The notes: generated by a model not told the origin, from the sequence alone. A DNA stretch of 58,610 bases from Pseudofulvimonas gallinarii (GCF_004343305.1 NZ_SMAF01000018.1:1-58610), one strand, 5' to 3'. Shown: positions 19,444-28,610, numbered from the stretch's first letter. Program-made: numbers and translations.

Positions 19444-20762
19444 TCCGTTCGACCGCAACGCTGGCCGCGCTGGCCTTCGGCATCGCAACCGCCTTCACCG
19501 CCGGCACGCTGCGCGCGCAGGACGTGCTGATCAAGGGCGCGCGCGTGCATACCGCCTCCGAGGCCGGCACCCTTGAACGCGCCGACGTGCTGGTGCGCGG
19601 CGGTGTGATCCGCGCCGTGGCTGCCGATGTCGCCGCGCCCGCAGGCGTGCCGGTGTTCGATGCCGCCGGACTGGAACTGACGCCGACGCTGTTTGGCGGC
19701 CTCAGTGGCCTCGGCGTCGAGGAAGTGTCGGGCGAGGCGGAAACGGTCGACCACAGCGTCGCGCTCAACGGGCCCGGCACCGTGCCGGCGATCGAACCGG
19801 ACTGGCGTCCGGAGTTCGACCTGTTGCCGGCCTTCAATCCGCGTTCGGCGGCGATCGGCGTCAATCGCGTCGCCGGCATCGGCTGGACCGTGCTGGCACC
19901 GAACGCGATGCCGGGCGGCAGTTTCGTCGCCGGGCAGGGCGCGGCGGTGCGCCTTGATGGCAGCTTCGACGCGGCGCTGGAAGCGGGACGCAGCCTGTTC
20001 ATCGACCTCGGCAGCGATTCCAAGGCGCTTGCCGGGGGCAGCCGCGCAGCGCAGTACATGCTGCTGGAACAGGCCTTGCGCGAGGCTCGGCCGGCGCCCG
20101 CCGCCGGCATGGTGTCGATGGTGCCGGGCCACGGCCTGCTGACGCCGCTGGGTCGCGAAACGCTGATGCGTTACGCGCGCGGTGGCCGCGTCGTCTTCCA
20201 CGTCGATCGCGCCGCCGACATCCGCCAGGCGATCGCACTGGCGCAGCGCAGCGGCTTCGAGCCGGTAATCGCCGGCGGCGTCGAAGCCTGGGTGGTGGCC
20301 GACGAGCTGGCGCGCGCGAAGGTGCCGGTGCTGCTCGATGCGCTGGAAAACCTGCCGGGCAGTTTCGACCGCCTCGGCGCGCGCCTGGACAACGCGGCGC
20401 GACTGCATGCCGCCGGCGTGCCGGTGGCTTTCACGCAGAGCGGCGACGCCACCCACAACGCCCGCAAGATCCGCCAGGTGGCCGGCAACGCCGTCGCCAA
20501 CGGCCTGCCCTGGGAGGCGGCGCTGGCCGGCCTCACGCGCGTGCCGGCGGAGACCTTCGGTGTCGCCGACCAGGTCGGTCGCATCACCGTGGGCCAGCGC
20601 GCCGACCTGGTGCTATGGTCGGGCGACCCGCTGGAAGTGACGACCTTCGCCCGGCAGGTCTGGTTCGACGGCAAGCCCGCTTCCATGCGTTCGCGGCAGA
20701 CCGAGCTGCGCGACCGTTACCTGAAGCCGGCCGGTCCGCTGCCGCGCGCCTACACGCATTGA
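19440..20762 (+). CDS. Exported amidohydrolase-like protein lacking metal ligands
   Basis: This 440-residue paralogue of the upstream gene starts at a GTG that overlaps its stop, with AGGAGG 6 bases before. It has a signal peptide (LAALAFGIATAFTAGTLRA). The amidohydrolase frame is preserved (DVLIKGARVHTASEAGTLER at the start, VGRITVGQRADLVLWSGDPL at the end). However, the HxH metal site is LTPTLFGGLSGLG, the FHHGVEAYK position is IAGGVEAWV, and VHSDSSEG is TQSGDATH. Three metal positions are thus lost, so it is probably a pseudoenzyme. Strict coupling suggests it works with the upstream enzyme, perhaps as a subunit. Confidence 0.82.
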   Translation: MIRSTATLAALAFGIATAFTAGTLRAQDVLIKGARVHTASEAGTLERADVLVRGGVIRAVAADVAAPAGVPVFDAAGLELTPTLFGGLSGLGVEEVSGEAETVDHSVALNGPGTVPAIEPDWRPEFDLLPAFNPRSAAIGVNRVAGIGWTVLAPNAMPGGSFVAGQGAAVRLDGSFDAALEAGRSLFIDLGSDSKALAGGSRAAQYMLLEQALREARPAPAAGMVSMVPGHGLLTPLGRETLMRYARGGRVVFHVDRAADIRQAIALAQRSGFEPVIAGGVEAWVVADELARAKVPVLLDALENLPGSFDRLGARLDNAARLHAAGVPVAFTQSGDATHNARKIRQVAGNAVANGLPWEAALAGLTRVPAETFGVADQVGRITVGQRADLVLWSGDPLEVTTFARQVWFDGKPASMRSRQTELRDRYLKPAGPLPRAYTH

Positions 20763-20868
20763 CGGATCGCGTGGCCTGTGGGCCGCGCAGACTGCGCACG
20801 CCACTTCGGGTGGCGTGATCGCGCCGGATTTTGCGCTGGCGTCCCCGATAACCGTCAGGGAGAAGGGG

Positions 20869-22458
20869 ATGACGCAGCGCTGGATCCGTTCGATGCTGGT
20901 CGTGTCGCTGGCCTGTAGTGGCCAGCACGCCACGGCCGCCACCTGGTACATCTCGGAAAGCCTGGGCAACGACGCCTGGAGCGGCCTGCTCGCCGAGCCC
21001 AATGGCGCCGGCACCGATGGTCCCAAACGCAGCCTTGCGGCCGCACAGACGTTGCTTGCCGCCGCCGGCCCCGGCGACGACGTGCGCCTGCGCCGCGGTG
21101 ATGTCTGGACCGGTGGCAGCGGCCTGATGATCCATCGCACGCAGGGCACGGCGGCGCAGCCGGTCCGGCTGCATGCCTACGGCACCGGCGCCGCGCCGAG
21201 CCTGGTGATCACCGGCGCCAGTCCGGCGCTGGTCGTCCGCGGCGATGCCGACCGCGCCAGCCGCCACGTCGAGATCGCCGACCTGCAATTCCAGTCGACG
21301 GCGCCGGCCGGCTCGCGCGGCGACGGCGTCCTGGTGCTGGAAGGTTTCCATCCGCACCGGCCTTCGGACATCGTCCTGCGAGCGATCGACGTCCGCGGCT
21401 TCCTCTCCGGCATCAACATCCAGGCCGACCGGGTGACGCTGGAAGAATCGATCGTGTTCAACAACTTCGCGCTGGCCGGGGAGGCCGACGGCGGCCCCGG
21501 CGTCTACGTGCTCGGCTCGTCGGCCACCATCCGCAACAACCTGATCGACCACAACGCAGGCGACCGTTCCTTCTTCGCCTGGAACCTCTACGTCCACGGC
21601 GGCAGCGGCCATGTCATCGCCGGCAACACGCTCAGTCGCTCGGTCGGCGGACTCAAGCTGCGCGCCAATGCCGACACCGTGGTGATGCACAACCGCTTCC
21701 GCGAGATCTGGCTGACGCCGATCAATGTCGGCGGCGACGATGCCGGCGGCTGCTTCGACCTGCGCATCGAAGGCAACGAGATCACCCAGTCGGTCGGCGG
21801 CATCACCATCCAGGACCAGTCCGGTGGCGGCACGATCGGCACCCATCGCCTTCGCGTCGTCAACAACGTCATCGGCGAGGACAGCCCGCCGGTGCCGTCC
21901 GCGCCCTTCGGCGCCGGCGCCGATGGCCTGATCGCCGTGTCGCCGGATCCGCTGGACGACGTGCTGATCGCACACAACACCGTCTGGGCGACGGCCGGCA
22001 AGCACGCGCTCAGCGTGTACGGCCCGGCACGTCCCGGCCTGCGCGTCACCGGGAACCTCTGGGGCCAGGCCGACGCCGGCGTTGCCCATGTCCGACTGGG
22101 TTCGGCGGCAGTGGCTGGCAGCATCGGGCTGGACCACAACCTCTATGCCGGCGTCGGCGCCGTCGCCAGCGTCGGCGGCAGCACGCACGCCACGCTGCCG
22201 GCGTTCCGCGCCGCATGGCCGACCCTGGAATCCGCGGGGCTGGCCGGAGCCGCGAACCTCGTCGGACCACCGGCGGACCTGAGACCGACCGAGGACAGCC
22301 ACCTCGTCATCGACACCGGACCGGTGCTGGCGGAAGTCGGCGATGACATCGACGGCACGCCGCGTCCGCTGGATGGCGATGGCGACGGTACCGCACGCAG
22401 CGACATCGGTGCCTGGGAGTTCGGTTCCGACGTGATCTTCGCCGACAGCTTCGAATGA
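20869..22458 (+). CDS. Exported right-handed parallel beta-helix protein
   Basis: This 529-residue protein starts at 20869 after AGGGAGAAGGGG and has a signal peptide (MLVVSLACSGQHATAATWYI). The body is made of short beta-helix turns rich in N and G (ATIRNNLIDHNAGDR, GHVIAGNTLSRSVGGLKLRA, VVMHNRFREIWLTPINVGGD), as in pectate-lyase-like or NosD-like proteins. No specific catalytic residues can be assigned. It ends in DVIFADSFE, close to the DRIFASGFE end of the unrelated exported protein at 27036. A strong terminator follows. It may bind or cleave polysaccharide, but this is inference from fold only. Confidence 0.82.
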   Translation: MTQRWIRSMLVVSLACSGQHATAATWYISESLGNDAWSGLLAEPNGAGTDGPKRSLAAAQTLLAAAGPGDDVRLRRGDVWTGGSGLMIHRTQGTAAQPVRLHAYGTGAAPSLVITGASPALVVRGDADRASRHVEIADLQFQSTAPAGSRGDGVLVLEGFHPHRPSDIVLRAIDVRGFLSGINIQADRVTLEESIVFNNFALAGEADGGPGVYVLGSSATIRNNLIDHNAGDRSFFAWNLYVHGGSGHVIAGNTLSRSVGGLKLRANADTVVMHNRFREIWLTPINVGGDDAGGCFDLRIEGNEITQSVGGITIQDQSGGGTIGTHRLRVVNNVIGEDSPPVPSAPFGAGADGLIAVSPDPLDDVLIAHNTVWATAGKHALSVYGPARPGLRVTGNLWGQADAGVAHVRLGSAAVAGSIGLDHNLYAGVGAVASVGGSTHATLPAFRAAWPTLESAGLAGAANLVGPPADLRPTEDSHLVIDTGPVLAEVGDDIDGTPRPLDGDGDGTARSDIGAWEFGSDVIFADSFE

Positions 22459-22465
22459 TCGTTTT

Positions 22466-22503
22466 GCGGCGGACCCAAGCGGACGGGCCGCCGCCTTTTT
22501 TTT
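22466..22503 (+). terminator. Rho-independent terminator after beta-helix gene
   Basis: GCGGCGG at 22466-22472 pairs with CCGCCGC at 22488-22494 around a 15-base loop, followed by eight T residues at 22496-22503. It is placed 8 bases after the stop codon. Confidence 0.88.
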
Positions 22504-22507
22504 CCGG

Positions 22508-23227
22508 TCAGCCGGCGCGGCTGGCGATCTGCGCCACCGCCTGCGGCAGCTGCGACGGATTCTCGACCGTGAGCAGGCGCGGTGATGCTTCGTCCAGGCC
22601 GTGCTCGGCCTCGTGTGCCCAGGTGACGTGGTAGGGCATGTGCACGCCCCAGCCGCCGAGCCGGATCACCGGCTCGATGTCCGAGCGCAGCGAGTTGCCG
22701 ATCATCAGGAAGCCGTCCGGCTGGGTGCCCAGTTCCTCGAGCACGCGCGTGTAGGTCCGGGTGTCCTTTTCCGAAACGACCTCGATGCGGTGGAACAGGT
22801 CGGCCAGGCCGGACTGTTCGATCTTCGCTTCCTGGTGGAACAGGTCGCCCTTGGTGATCAGGACGATCTCGTGGCGCCCTGCGATGGCTTCGACCGCTTC
22901 GCGGATGCCCGGCAGCAGTTCGACGGGGTGCTCCAGGGTGGCGCGACCGATCTCGAGGATCTCGCGCAGGTGTGCGGCGCTGATGCGCTCGCCGCTCAGC
23001 TCGATGGCCGTTTCCAGCATCGACAGTGTCATGCCCTTGGCGCCGTAGCCGAACACCTTCAGGTTGCGCCGCTCGACGGTCAGCAGGTGGTCGACGTTGC
23101 GGCTTTCGTCGAGATCGACGTAGCGGCCGAGGATGTCGTGGAATCCCGCTTCGGCCTTGCGGTAGTAGTCCTCGCTGCGCCAGAGCGTGTCGTCGCCGTC
23201 GAAGCCGACCCAGTTGATCGCGCCCAT
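22508..23227 (-). CDS. HAD-family hydrolase
   Basis: This 239-residue cytoplasmic haloacid-dehalogenase phosphatase shows motif I at WVGFDGDDTLW with the nucleophilic aspartates, motif II in IVLITKGD, the lysine in VVSEKDTRTY and motif IV in GFLMIGNSLRSDIEPV. A helical cap domain sits between motifs I and II (RYVDLDESRNVDHLLTVERR). It resembles YjjG-like or phosphoglycolate-type phosphatases, but the substrate is not determinable. CAGGA precedes the start. It is convergent with the beta-helix gene and divergent from ychF. Confidence 0.85.
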   Translation of the reverse strand: MGAINWVGFDGDDTLWRSEDYYRKAEAGFHDILGRYVDLDESRNVDHLLTVERRNLKVFGYGAKGMTLSMLETAIELSGERISAAHLREILEIGRATLEHPVELLPGIREAVEAIAGRHEIVLITKGDLFHQEAKIEQSGLADLFHRIEVVSEKDTRTYTRVLEELGTQPDGFLMIGNSLRSDIEPVIRLGGWGVHMPYHVTWAHEAEHGLDEASPRLLTVENPSQLPQAVAQIASRAG

Positions 23228-23413
23228 CGTGGTGTTCCTGTTGCGGCGGCGCAGGATACCAGCGGCCGCCGGCCATCATCGGACCTGGGCGTCGAACTGA
23301 ATCCCGGATGCGCCCGGGTATGCCGCGAACTTGCCCAGCCGGCCCCGACCCGCGATCATGTGCGGTTTCGCGCCGGCTCCCGGCGCCGTTGATCTCCTTC
23401 CGGACACACGCTC

Positions 23414-24505
23414 ATGGGCATCCAATGCGGCATCGTCGGCCTGCCGAACGTCGGCAAGTCGACCCTGTTCAACGCACTCACCAAGGCCGGCATCGCCGCC
23501 GCCAACTTCCCGTTCTGCACCATCGAGCCGAACGTGGGCGTGGTGCCGGTGCCCGATCCCCGCCTGGATGCGCTGGCGGAGATCGTGAAGCCGCAGAAGA
23601 CGATCCCGACCGCGGTCGAGTTCGTCGATATCGCCGGCCTGGTGGCAGGCGCGTCGAAGGGTGAAGGCCTGGGCAACAAGTTCCTGGCCAACATCCGCGA
23701 AACCGACGCCATTGCGCACGTCGTGCGCTGCTTCGAGCATTCCGACATCGTCCACGTCTCCGGCAAGGTCGATCCGATCGCCGACATCGAGACCATTGAT
23801 ACCGAACTGGCGCTGGCCGACCTGGAGTCGGTGGAAAAGGCGCTGAACCGCGTCGAGCGTGCCGCCAAGGCGCAGGACAAGGAAGCGTTGGCCAAGCGCC
23901 CGGTGCTGCAGAAGCTGCAGGCCGTGCTCAACGAAGGGGGCTCCGCACGTTCGGCTGGCCTCGACGAAGACGAGAAGGCGCTGGTCCGCGACCTGTTCCT
24001 GCTGACGCTGAAGCCGCTGATGTACATCGCCAACGTGCGCGAGGACGGCTTCGAGAACAACCCGCACCTCGACGCCGTGCGCGCGCGTGCCGAGCGCGAG
24101 GGCGCCGAAGTCGTGCCGGTCTGCGCCGCCATCGAGGAAGAGCTGGCGCAGCTGGAACCCGAAGACCAGCAGGCCTTCCTGGAAGACCTCGGACTGGAAG
24201 AGCCGGGCCTGAACCGCGTCATCCGTGCCGGCTACCGCCTGCTCGGCCTGCAGACGTACTTCACCGCAGGCGTGAAGGAAGTGCGCGCCTGGACGGTGAA
24301 GAAGGGCTCGACCGCGCCGCAGGCCGCCGGCGTGATCCACACCGATTTCGAGAAGGGCTTCATCCGCGCCGAGACCATGGCCTACGACGACTTCATCAAG
24401 TACAAGGGCGAGGCTGGCTGCAAGGAAGCGGGGCGCCTGCGTCTGGAAGGCAAGGACTACATCGTCCAGGAAGGCGACATCCTGCACTTCCGCTTCAACG
24501 TCTGA
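23414..24505 (+). CDS. ychF: Redox-regulated ATPase YchF (OLA1-type)
   Basis: YchF is a ribosome-associated Obg-family P-loop NTPase that prefers ATP. The 363-residue protein shows [18 protein letters not shown] (G1), [20 protein letters not shown] (G3), a helical insertion and the NVRED segment replacing the usual NKxD. A C-terminal TGS-like domain contains [20 protein letters not shown]. The usual upstream partner pth is not present here; a HAD gene diverges instead. It is followed by a kilobase of repeats. Confidence 0.96.
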   Translation: MGIQCGIVGLPNVGKSTLFNALTKAGIAAANFPFCTIEPNVGVVPVPDPRLDALAEIVKPQKTIPTAVEFVDIAGLVAGASKGEGLGNKFLANIRETDAIAHVVRCFEHSDIVHVSGKVDPIADIETIDTELALADLESVEKALNRVERAAKAQDKEALAKRPVLQKLQAVLNEGGSARSAGLDEDEKALVRDLFLLTLKPLMYIANVREDGFENNPHLDAVRARAEREGAEVVPVCAAIEEELAQLEPEDQQAFLEDLGLEEPGLNRVIRAGYRLLGLQTYFTAGVKEVRAWTVKKGSTAPQAAGVIHTDFEKGFIRAETMAYDDFIKYKGEAGCKEAGRLRLEGKDYIVQEGDILHFRFNV

Positions 24506-24741
24506 GGCCGCCGCGCGGCAGTTGCCGCCCGCCGTCACAGCAGCGCCACGCGCAAGCGGTCCACGGCCCGCCCGCATCCCGCGCCGCCTCCAAAGCCCGT
24601 CATGCGCGCGGGGTCACCATCCGGCGACGCCTCCAGCCCGTCATGCCCGCGAGCTCCGCATCCCGCGACGCCTCCCGGCCCGTCATTCCCGCGAAGGCGG
24701 CCATCCAGCGAACGGGGACCTCTTCACACGGAATTCTGGAT

Positions 24742-24757
24742 ACCCGCGTGCGCGGGT
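24742..24757 (-). repeat. REP-like hairpin, inverted orientation, first copy
   Basis: ACCCGCG TG CGCGGGT forms a 7-bp stem within GGATACCCGCGTGCGCGGGT followed by GTGACGG. It corresponds to the hairpin at 25046-25065 one repeat period later. Confidence 0.7.
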
Positions 24758-24987
24758 GTGACGGAATTGGGGTCACAGAGAGTCCTCTACGGGGCGACGA
24801 AGCGAGGAATCACCGCCATTTTTCGTGCTCAGAGGAAGTCGCAGCTCAATGCGCCTTCCGGCTGTATGGCTGAAGTCCGCGCATGTCGAAATTGGCGGCG
24901 ACAGGGATCGCGCGCAGGTCGAAGATGCGGACGCTGATGCGGTCGGGCTGTGGGTCTTGGGCCAGGCGCGGCGATGCGCATTCTGCC

Positions 24988-25012
24988 GTCATGCCCGCGC
25001 AGGCGGGCATCC
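24988..25012 (+). repeat. REP-like element, forward orientation
   Basis: GTCATGCCCGCGCAGGCGGG followed by CATCC. It is identical to the copy at 25337-25361 and is the inverse complement, with small changes, of the hairpins at 24742 and 25046. This one and the inverted copy at 25046 form a BIME-like pair. Confidence 0.75.
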
Positions 25013-25045
25013 CCGCGAACGGGGCGTCTTCGCAAGGAATTCTGG

Positions 25046-25065
25046 ATACCCGCCTGCGCGGGTAT
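25046..25065 (-). repeat. REP-like hairpin, inverted orientation, second copy
   Basis: ATACCCGC at 25046-25053 pairs perfectly with GCGGGTAT at 25058-25065 around a CTGC loop, followed by GACGG. This is the second-unit counterpart of the hairpin at 24742. Confidence 0.75.
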
Positions 25066-25336
25066 GACGGCATCGGGGGAGCGGCTATACGTCAACGGCA
25101 CGACGACGCGACGAATCACCGCCACTTTTCGTGCGCAGCGGAAGTCGCAGCTCAACGCGCATTCCGGCTGTATGGCTGAAGCCTGCGCATGACGAAACTG
25201 GCGGCGACAGGGATTCGCGCGCAGGTCGAAGGTGCGGACGCTGATGCGGTCGGGCTGTGGGTCTTGGGCCAAGCGCGGTGGTGCGCATTCCGCCGTCAAC
25301 CCGCGCAGGCGGGTGCCCAGCGACGTCTCCCAGCCT

Positions 25337-25361
25337 GTCATGCCCGCGCAGGCGGGCATCC
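25337..25361 (+). repeat. REP-like element, forward orientation, outside the tandem units
   Basis: This copy is identical over 25 bases to 24988-25012 and is followed by AGCGTCATG. It lies just after the second tandem unit. Confidence 0.75.
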
Positions 25362-25548
25362 AGCGTCATGCGCGTGCTGTCGGGATGTGGGTTTGTCACC
25401 GGCATGCCGAGCCAAGGCATGCGCCCAGGGCCGCCACGCACTGATCGCGTCCGCGCCGAATTTCACCGCGCCATGCGGACATGGACCGGCTGTGCCGCAC
25501 TCGCGCACCGGATCGACGCCCGGGAGGCGCATGCCGCACAATGCCGGC

Positions 25549-26166
25549 ATGGATATTTCCCTGACGCTGATCCTCATCATCGCCACCGCCGGCGTTTCGC
25601 TGGTGGCGTTCCGCGACCACGCCCTGCTTGACCGCCTCATCCTCTGGCCGCCGGCGGTATCGCGCGGCGGCCAGTATTACCGCTTGCTGAGCTACGGCCT
25701 GGTGCACGGCGATGGCATGCACCTGCTGTTCAACATGGTCACGCTGTATTTCTTCGGCAGCGTGATGGAGCCGGTGTTCGCCAGCCGGATCGGCGACGTC
25801 GGCTACGTGCTGTTCTATGCCGGCGGCCTGCTGGTGTCGATCCTGCCCAGCTACCTGGCGAACCGGAACAATCCCGGTTACCGCAGCCTTGGCGCATCCG
25901 GCGCGGTATCGGCGGTGCTGTTCGCCTTCATCCTGCTGCAGCCCTGGGCGATGCTCTACGTGTTCTTCATCCCGGCGCCGGCGATCGTGTTCGCGGTCGT
26001 CTATGTCGGCTGGTCGGTGTGGGCGGAGCGTCAGGCGCGCGACAACATCAACCACAGCGCGCACCTCTGGGGTGCCGCCTACGGCATCGTCTTCATGCTG
26101 GTGATGGAACCGCGCGTGCTGCTCATCTTCTGGGAGCAGCTGACCCATCCGCGCTGGGCCGGCTGA
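25549..26166 (+). CDS. Rhomboid-family intramembrane serine protease
   Basis: This 205-residue membrane protein has about six hydrophobic helices. The rhomboid catalytic serine is in SLGASGAVSAVL (GxSG) and the catalytic histidine in NHSAHLWGAAYG. The helix 2 motif is LLSYGLVHGDGMHLLFNMVT, with the usual H...HLLFN pattern, so it looks active. The ATG at 25549 (MDISLTLILI) is preferred; an in-frame ATG at 25531 would add six residues. The frame remains open upstream through the repeats, but that part is not coding. nfi begins 13 bases after its stop. Confidence 0.88.
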   Translation: MDISLTLILIIATAGVSLVAFRDHALLDRLILWPPAVSRGGQYYRLLSYGLVHGDGMHLLFNMVTLYFFGSVMEPVFASRIGDVGYVLFYAGGLLVSILPSYLANRNNPGYRSLGASGAVSAVLFAFILLQPWAMLYVFFIPAPAIVFAVVYVGWSVWAERQARDNINHSAHLWGAAYGIVFMLVMEPRVLLIFWEQLTHPRWAG

Positions 26167-26179
26167 GAAGGGCGCGGCG

Positions 26180-26896
26180 ATGGCGCGGGTGCTGAAACAG
26201 TTCACGCTGCCGCCCTCACTGCTGTTTCCGCAGGGCTGGTCCGGCACGGTGCCGGACCTGCGACGCATCCAGGAGGCACTGGCCGGCCGCGTCAGCCTGC
26301 GCAATGCCTTCCGCAGCTTGCCGCGCTGGATCGCCGGCGTCGATGTCGGCCTGGGCCGTTTCGCGAAAATCGCACGCGCGGCCGCCGTGCTCGTCGACTC
26401 GCGCACGCTGTTGCCGGTGGCCGAAGCGGTGGTCGAGCAGCCGGTTGCATTGCCCTACATTCCGGGCCTGCTTTCCTTCCGTGAATTGCCGGTGGTCCTG
26501 CAAGCCCTCGCGCAACTGCCGCGCCGGCCCGACCTGCTTATGTGCGACGGCCAGGGCATCGCGCATCCACGCCGCTTCGGCATTGCCGCGCACCTGGGCG
26601 TGGCGACCGGACTGCCCAGCATCGGCGTCGCCAAGTCGATCCTGGTTGGCACGCATGACAGTTTGCCCGGGCGGCAAGGTGCGCAGCGGCCCTTGCTCAT
26701 CGACGGCGAAGGGGTCGGCACGGTGCTGCGTTCGCGTGCCGGCTGCGCACCGTTGATCGTTTCACCCGGACACCGCATCGGCATCGAGCGCGCGGCGGAT
26801 TTCGTCATGGCGATGCTGACGCGTTACCGCCTGCCGGAGCCGACACGGCTCGCCGACCGCCTGAGCAAGCCGCCGCGGGACACGGAGCACCGCTGA
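26180..26896 (+). CDS. nfi: Endonuclease V (deoxyinosine 3'-endonuclease)
   Basis: This DNA repair nuclease cuts one base 3' of deoxyinosine. The 238-residue protein has the family motifs in order: WIAGVDVGLGR with the first catalytic aspartate, LPYIPGLLSFRELPVVLQAL, LLMCDGQGIAHPRRFGIAAH with the second acidic residue and wedge region, GLPSIGVAKSILVG and ISPGH-like VSPGHRIGIERA. It is the usual length. A GAAGGG precedes the ATG, and it follows the rhomboid gene at 13 bases, so the two may be cotranscribed. Confidence 0.93.
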   Translation: MARVLKQFTLPPSLLFPQGWSGTVPDLRRIQEALAGRVSLRNAFRSLPRWIAGVDVGLGRFAKIARAAAVLVDSRTLLPVAEAVVEQPVALPYIPGLLSFRELPVVLQALAQLPRRPDLLMCDGQGIAHPRRFGIAAHLGVATGLPSIGVAKSILVGTHDSLPGRQGAQRPLLIDGEGVGTVLRSRAGCAPLIVSPGHRIGIERAADFVMAMLTRYRLPEPTRLADRLSKPPRDTEHR

Positions 26897-27035
26897 GATT
26901 TCACGCTTCGAAGCGCGGATGCCCGGGTCCTGGATGCCATTTCATCCGGACGGCTGCGGGCGTCACGCCCGACAGCCACCGACGCTGCCAGAGGCCGGCC
27001 GGAGTCGTCCAGGTGCCCGCTGTTTCAGCCGGCGG

Positions 27036-28610
27036 TCATTCGAATCCGGAAGCGAAGATCCGGTCCATGACCTTGTTGGCGCATTGGACCTGGACGTCGA
27101 GGACGTCGCCGCCTGCGATCACGCCGCTGCCGCCGCCGACCTGGCAGGTCTGCAGCGGGCTGGCGGGTTGCTGTCGGACGGTCACCGAGTAGGCGTCGCC
27201 GTCCAGCAGCGTCGTGCTGAACTCGAACGCACCGTTGGCGCTGACGGGCAGGACTTCAATGCCATTGAGGTCCAGCGCCAGCCCGGCGCCGGCCAGGCCG
27301 ACGACGGCACCGCCGACGCGATATCGGACAGGCGGCTTGCAGTCGATGTGTACGTCGCCGACGTCATCCCCGTTGACCGTGCCGCTGCCATTGTGGACGT
27401 GGCAGACCTGTTCGGGCGCCGCAGGAGCCTGGAGGACTACCACCGTGTACGTGCCACCATCAATGATCCGGCTGTCGAAGGCGAAGATGCCATTGCTGTC
27501 GAGGGCCAAGGTCTCGCCGGCGTTCAATCGAAGGGCCAGGCCAAGTCCCAGCAGCCCGGACACGTTGCCGCCGATCCGGAACTGCAACGGTGCGCCGATC
27601 GTCCCGGCGGCGCCGAAGGCGGCATGGTCCATGTAGGTCGAGCCGGTTCCGCTGTTCATCAGCAGGACCCTGGCCGACCGGGTTCCGGCGGGCGGCGTGA
27701 AGTCGAGAAGATGGTGCAGCGTCCAGGCGCCCGGCGAGGGCGATTTCTGCGCCGTGGCCGTGAAGGAAGGCGTGCCCGAGCAGTTGCCCGTGCCGTAGAA
27801 CCAGACGGCCAGCTCGGCCGGGTCACCGGCCGCACCCTCCGACAGCGCGTACGCGTCGATATCGCCGCCGGGCAGCGCCACGCATTGCGATGCATGCTGC
27901 GCGGCCCCGTATGAGCGCTGCAGCAGGACCGCGCCCGGAGCGGGCTCGCCGGCGTCGCCACGCCAGACCACGTATCCACCCTCGTGGAGGGTGGCCTCCC
28001 ATTGGAACAGGCTCTAGGCGAAGTCGGGATTCAACAGCAGGTTCGCCGGTCGCGGCGGCACGCCGGTCGTGCCCGCCGGTCCCAGCGCCGCGTCATCCCA
28101 GTGCAGCGTGACGGTGCCGTGGTCGCCGGTGGCGCCGGCGATGAACATCACGCTCTGTGTGGCAGCTGGCGTCTGCATGCCGTCGATGCGGTACAGCACC
28201 CAGCCGTCGTCGAGCAGGTGCGGTGTCGCGACCGCGTTGCCGGCATAGCCGCCGCCACAGTTCGCCTGGGTGAATGCCGATACGCTGGCTTCGCCGTAGT
28301 AGCGGAAGTTGGAAGTCGCATGCAGCTTCCCGTAGATGTGCGCGTCGAGCACGCTCGCTGATGTGTTGACGCACTGGCGTACGAATGACGAGTCGCCGGT
28401 GAAGTTGGCGAACAGGCTGATGCCATCCGTCCCTCCACGGCCGATGCCTGCCACCCAGCCTGCGCCTGCACCGGCACCTGCGGTCTGGAATGTCCAGCCC
28501 GTGCTGTTCGAGTCGAAGCCCGGATTGACCAGGAGATTCGCCGCAGCCAGCGGCAACGCGACACATGCGCCCAGGCCCGTGGCGAGTGCGGACCAGAATC
28601 TGTTCGTCAT
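27036..28610 (-). pseudogene. Exported multidomain protein gene interrupted by one in-frame TAG
   Basis: One 525-codon frame encodes a signal peptide (FWSALATGLGACVALPLAAA), two related beta-sandwich domains beginning LLVNPGFDSN and LLLNPDFA, two roughly 80-residue immunoglobulin-like repeats (RIGGNVSGLLGLGLALRLNA and YRVGGAVVGLAGAGLALDLN), and a C-terminal DRIFASGFE. A TAG at 28014-28016 interrupts the start of the second domain without any frame change, so only the first 198 residues would be made unless it is read through. A CAG to TAG change is the simplest cause. The downstream half keeps its open frame and ordered repeats, so the lesion is recent or a sequencing error. Probably a surface or secreted adhesion-type protein. 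Confidence 0.8.

Larger units (their letters stand above)
24707..25318. repeat. Tandem duplication, two copies of about 306 bp
   Basis: Copy 1 spans about 24707-25012 and copy 2 about 25013-25318. GAATTCTGGATACCC begins at 24731 and again at 25037, and TGGCGGCGACAGGGAT at 24893 and 25199, giving a 306-base period with few indels. The copies differ at scattered bases, so the duplication is not recent. Each unit carries one inverted REP-like hairpin, a shared central segment (CGCAGCTCAA, GGCTGTATGGCTGAAG, CGGTCGGGCTGTGGGTCTTG) and a forward REP-like copy at its end, degenerate in the second unit. Confidence 0.85.
24506..25548. other. Repeat-rich 1-kb intergenic region
   Basis: No gene is supported. 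The interval holds REP-like GC hairpins in both orientations and a roughly 306-bp tandem duplication (separate entries). Near 24600-24700 further degenerate copies occur (for example GTCATTCCCGCGAAGGCGG). The short open frames here run through the repeats in several phases, as expected for noncoding DNA. Confidence 0.8.

Noticed and set aside
24598-25380. Possible CRISPR array
   Set aside because: The repeats are palindromic, in both orientations and irregularly spaced, and the larger repeat is a single 306-bp duplication. There is no regular repeat-spacer pattern and there are no cas genes.
28014-28016. Pyrrolysine or other recoding at the TAG
   Set aside because: No Pyl genes or recoding signal are visible, and only one TAG in a dispensable-looking exported gene is involved. 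A nonsense mutation or read error is simpler.
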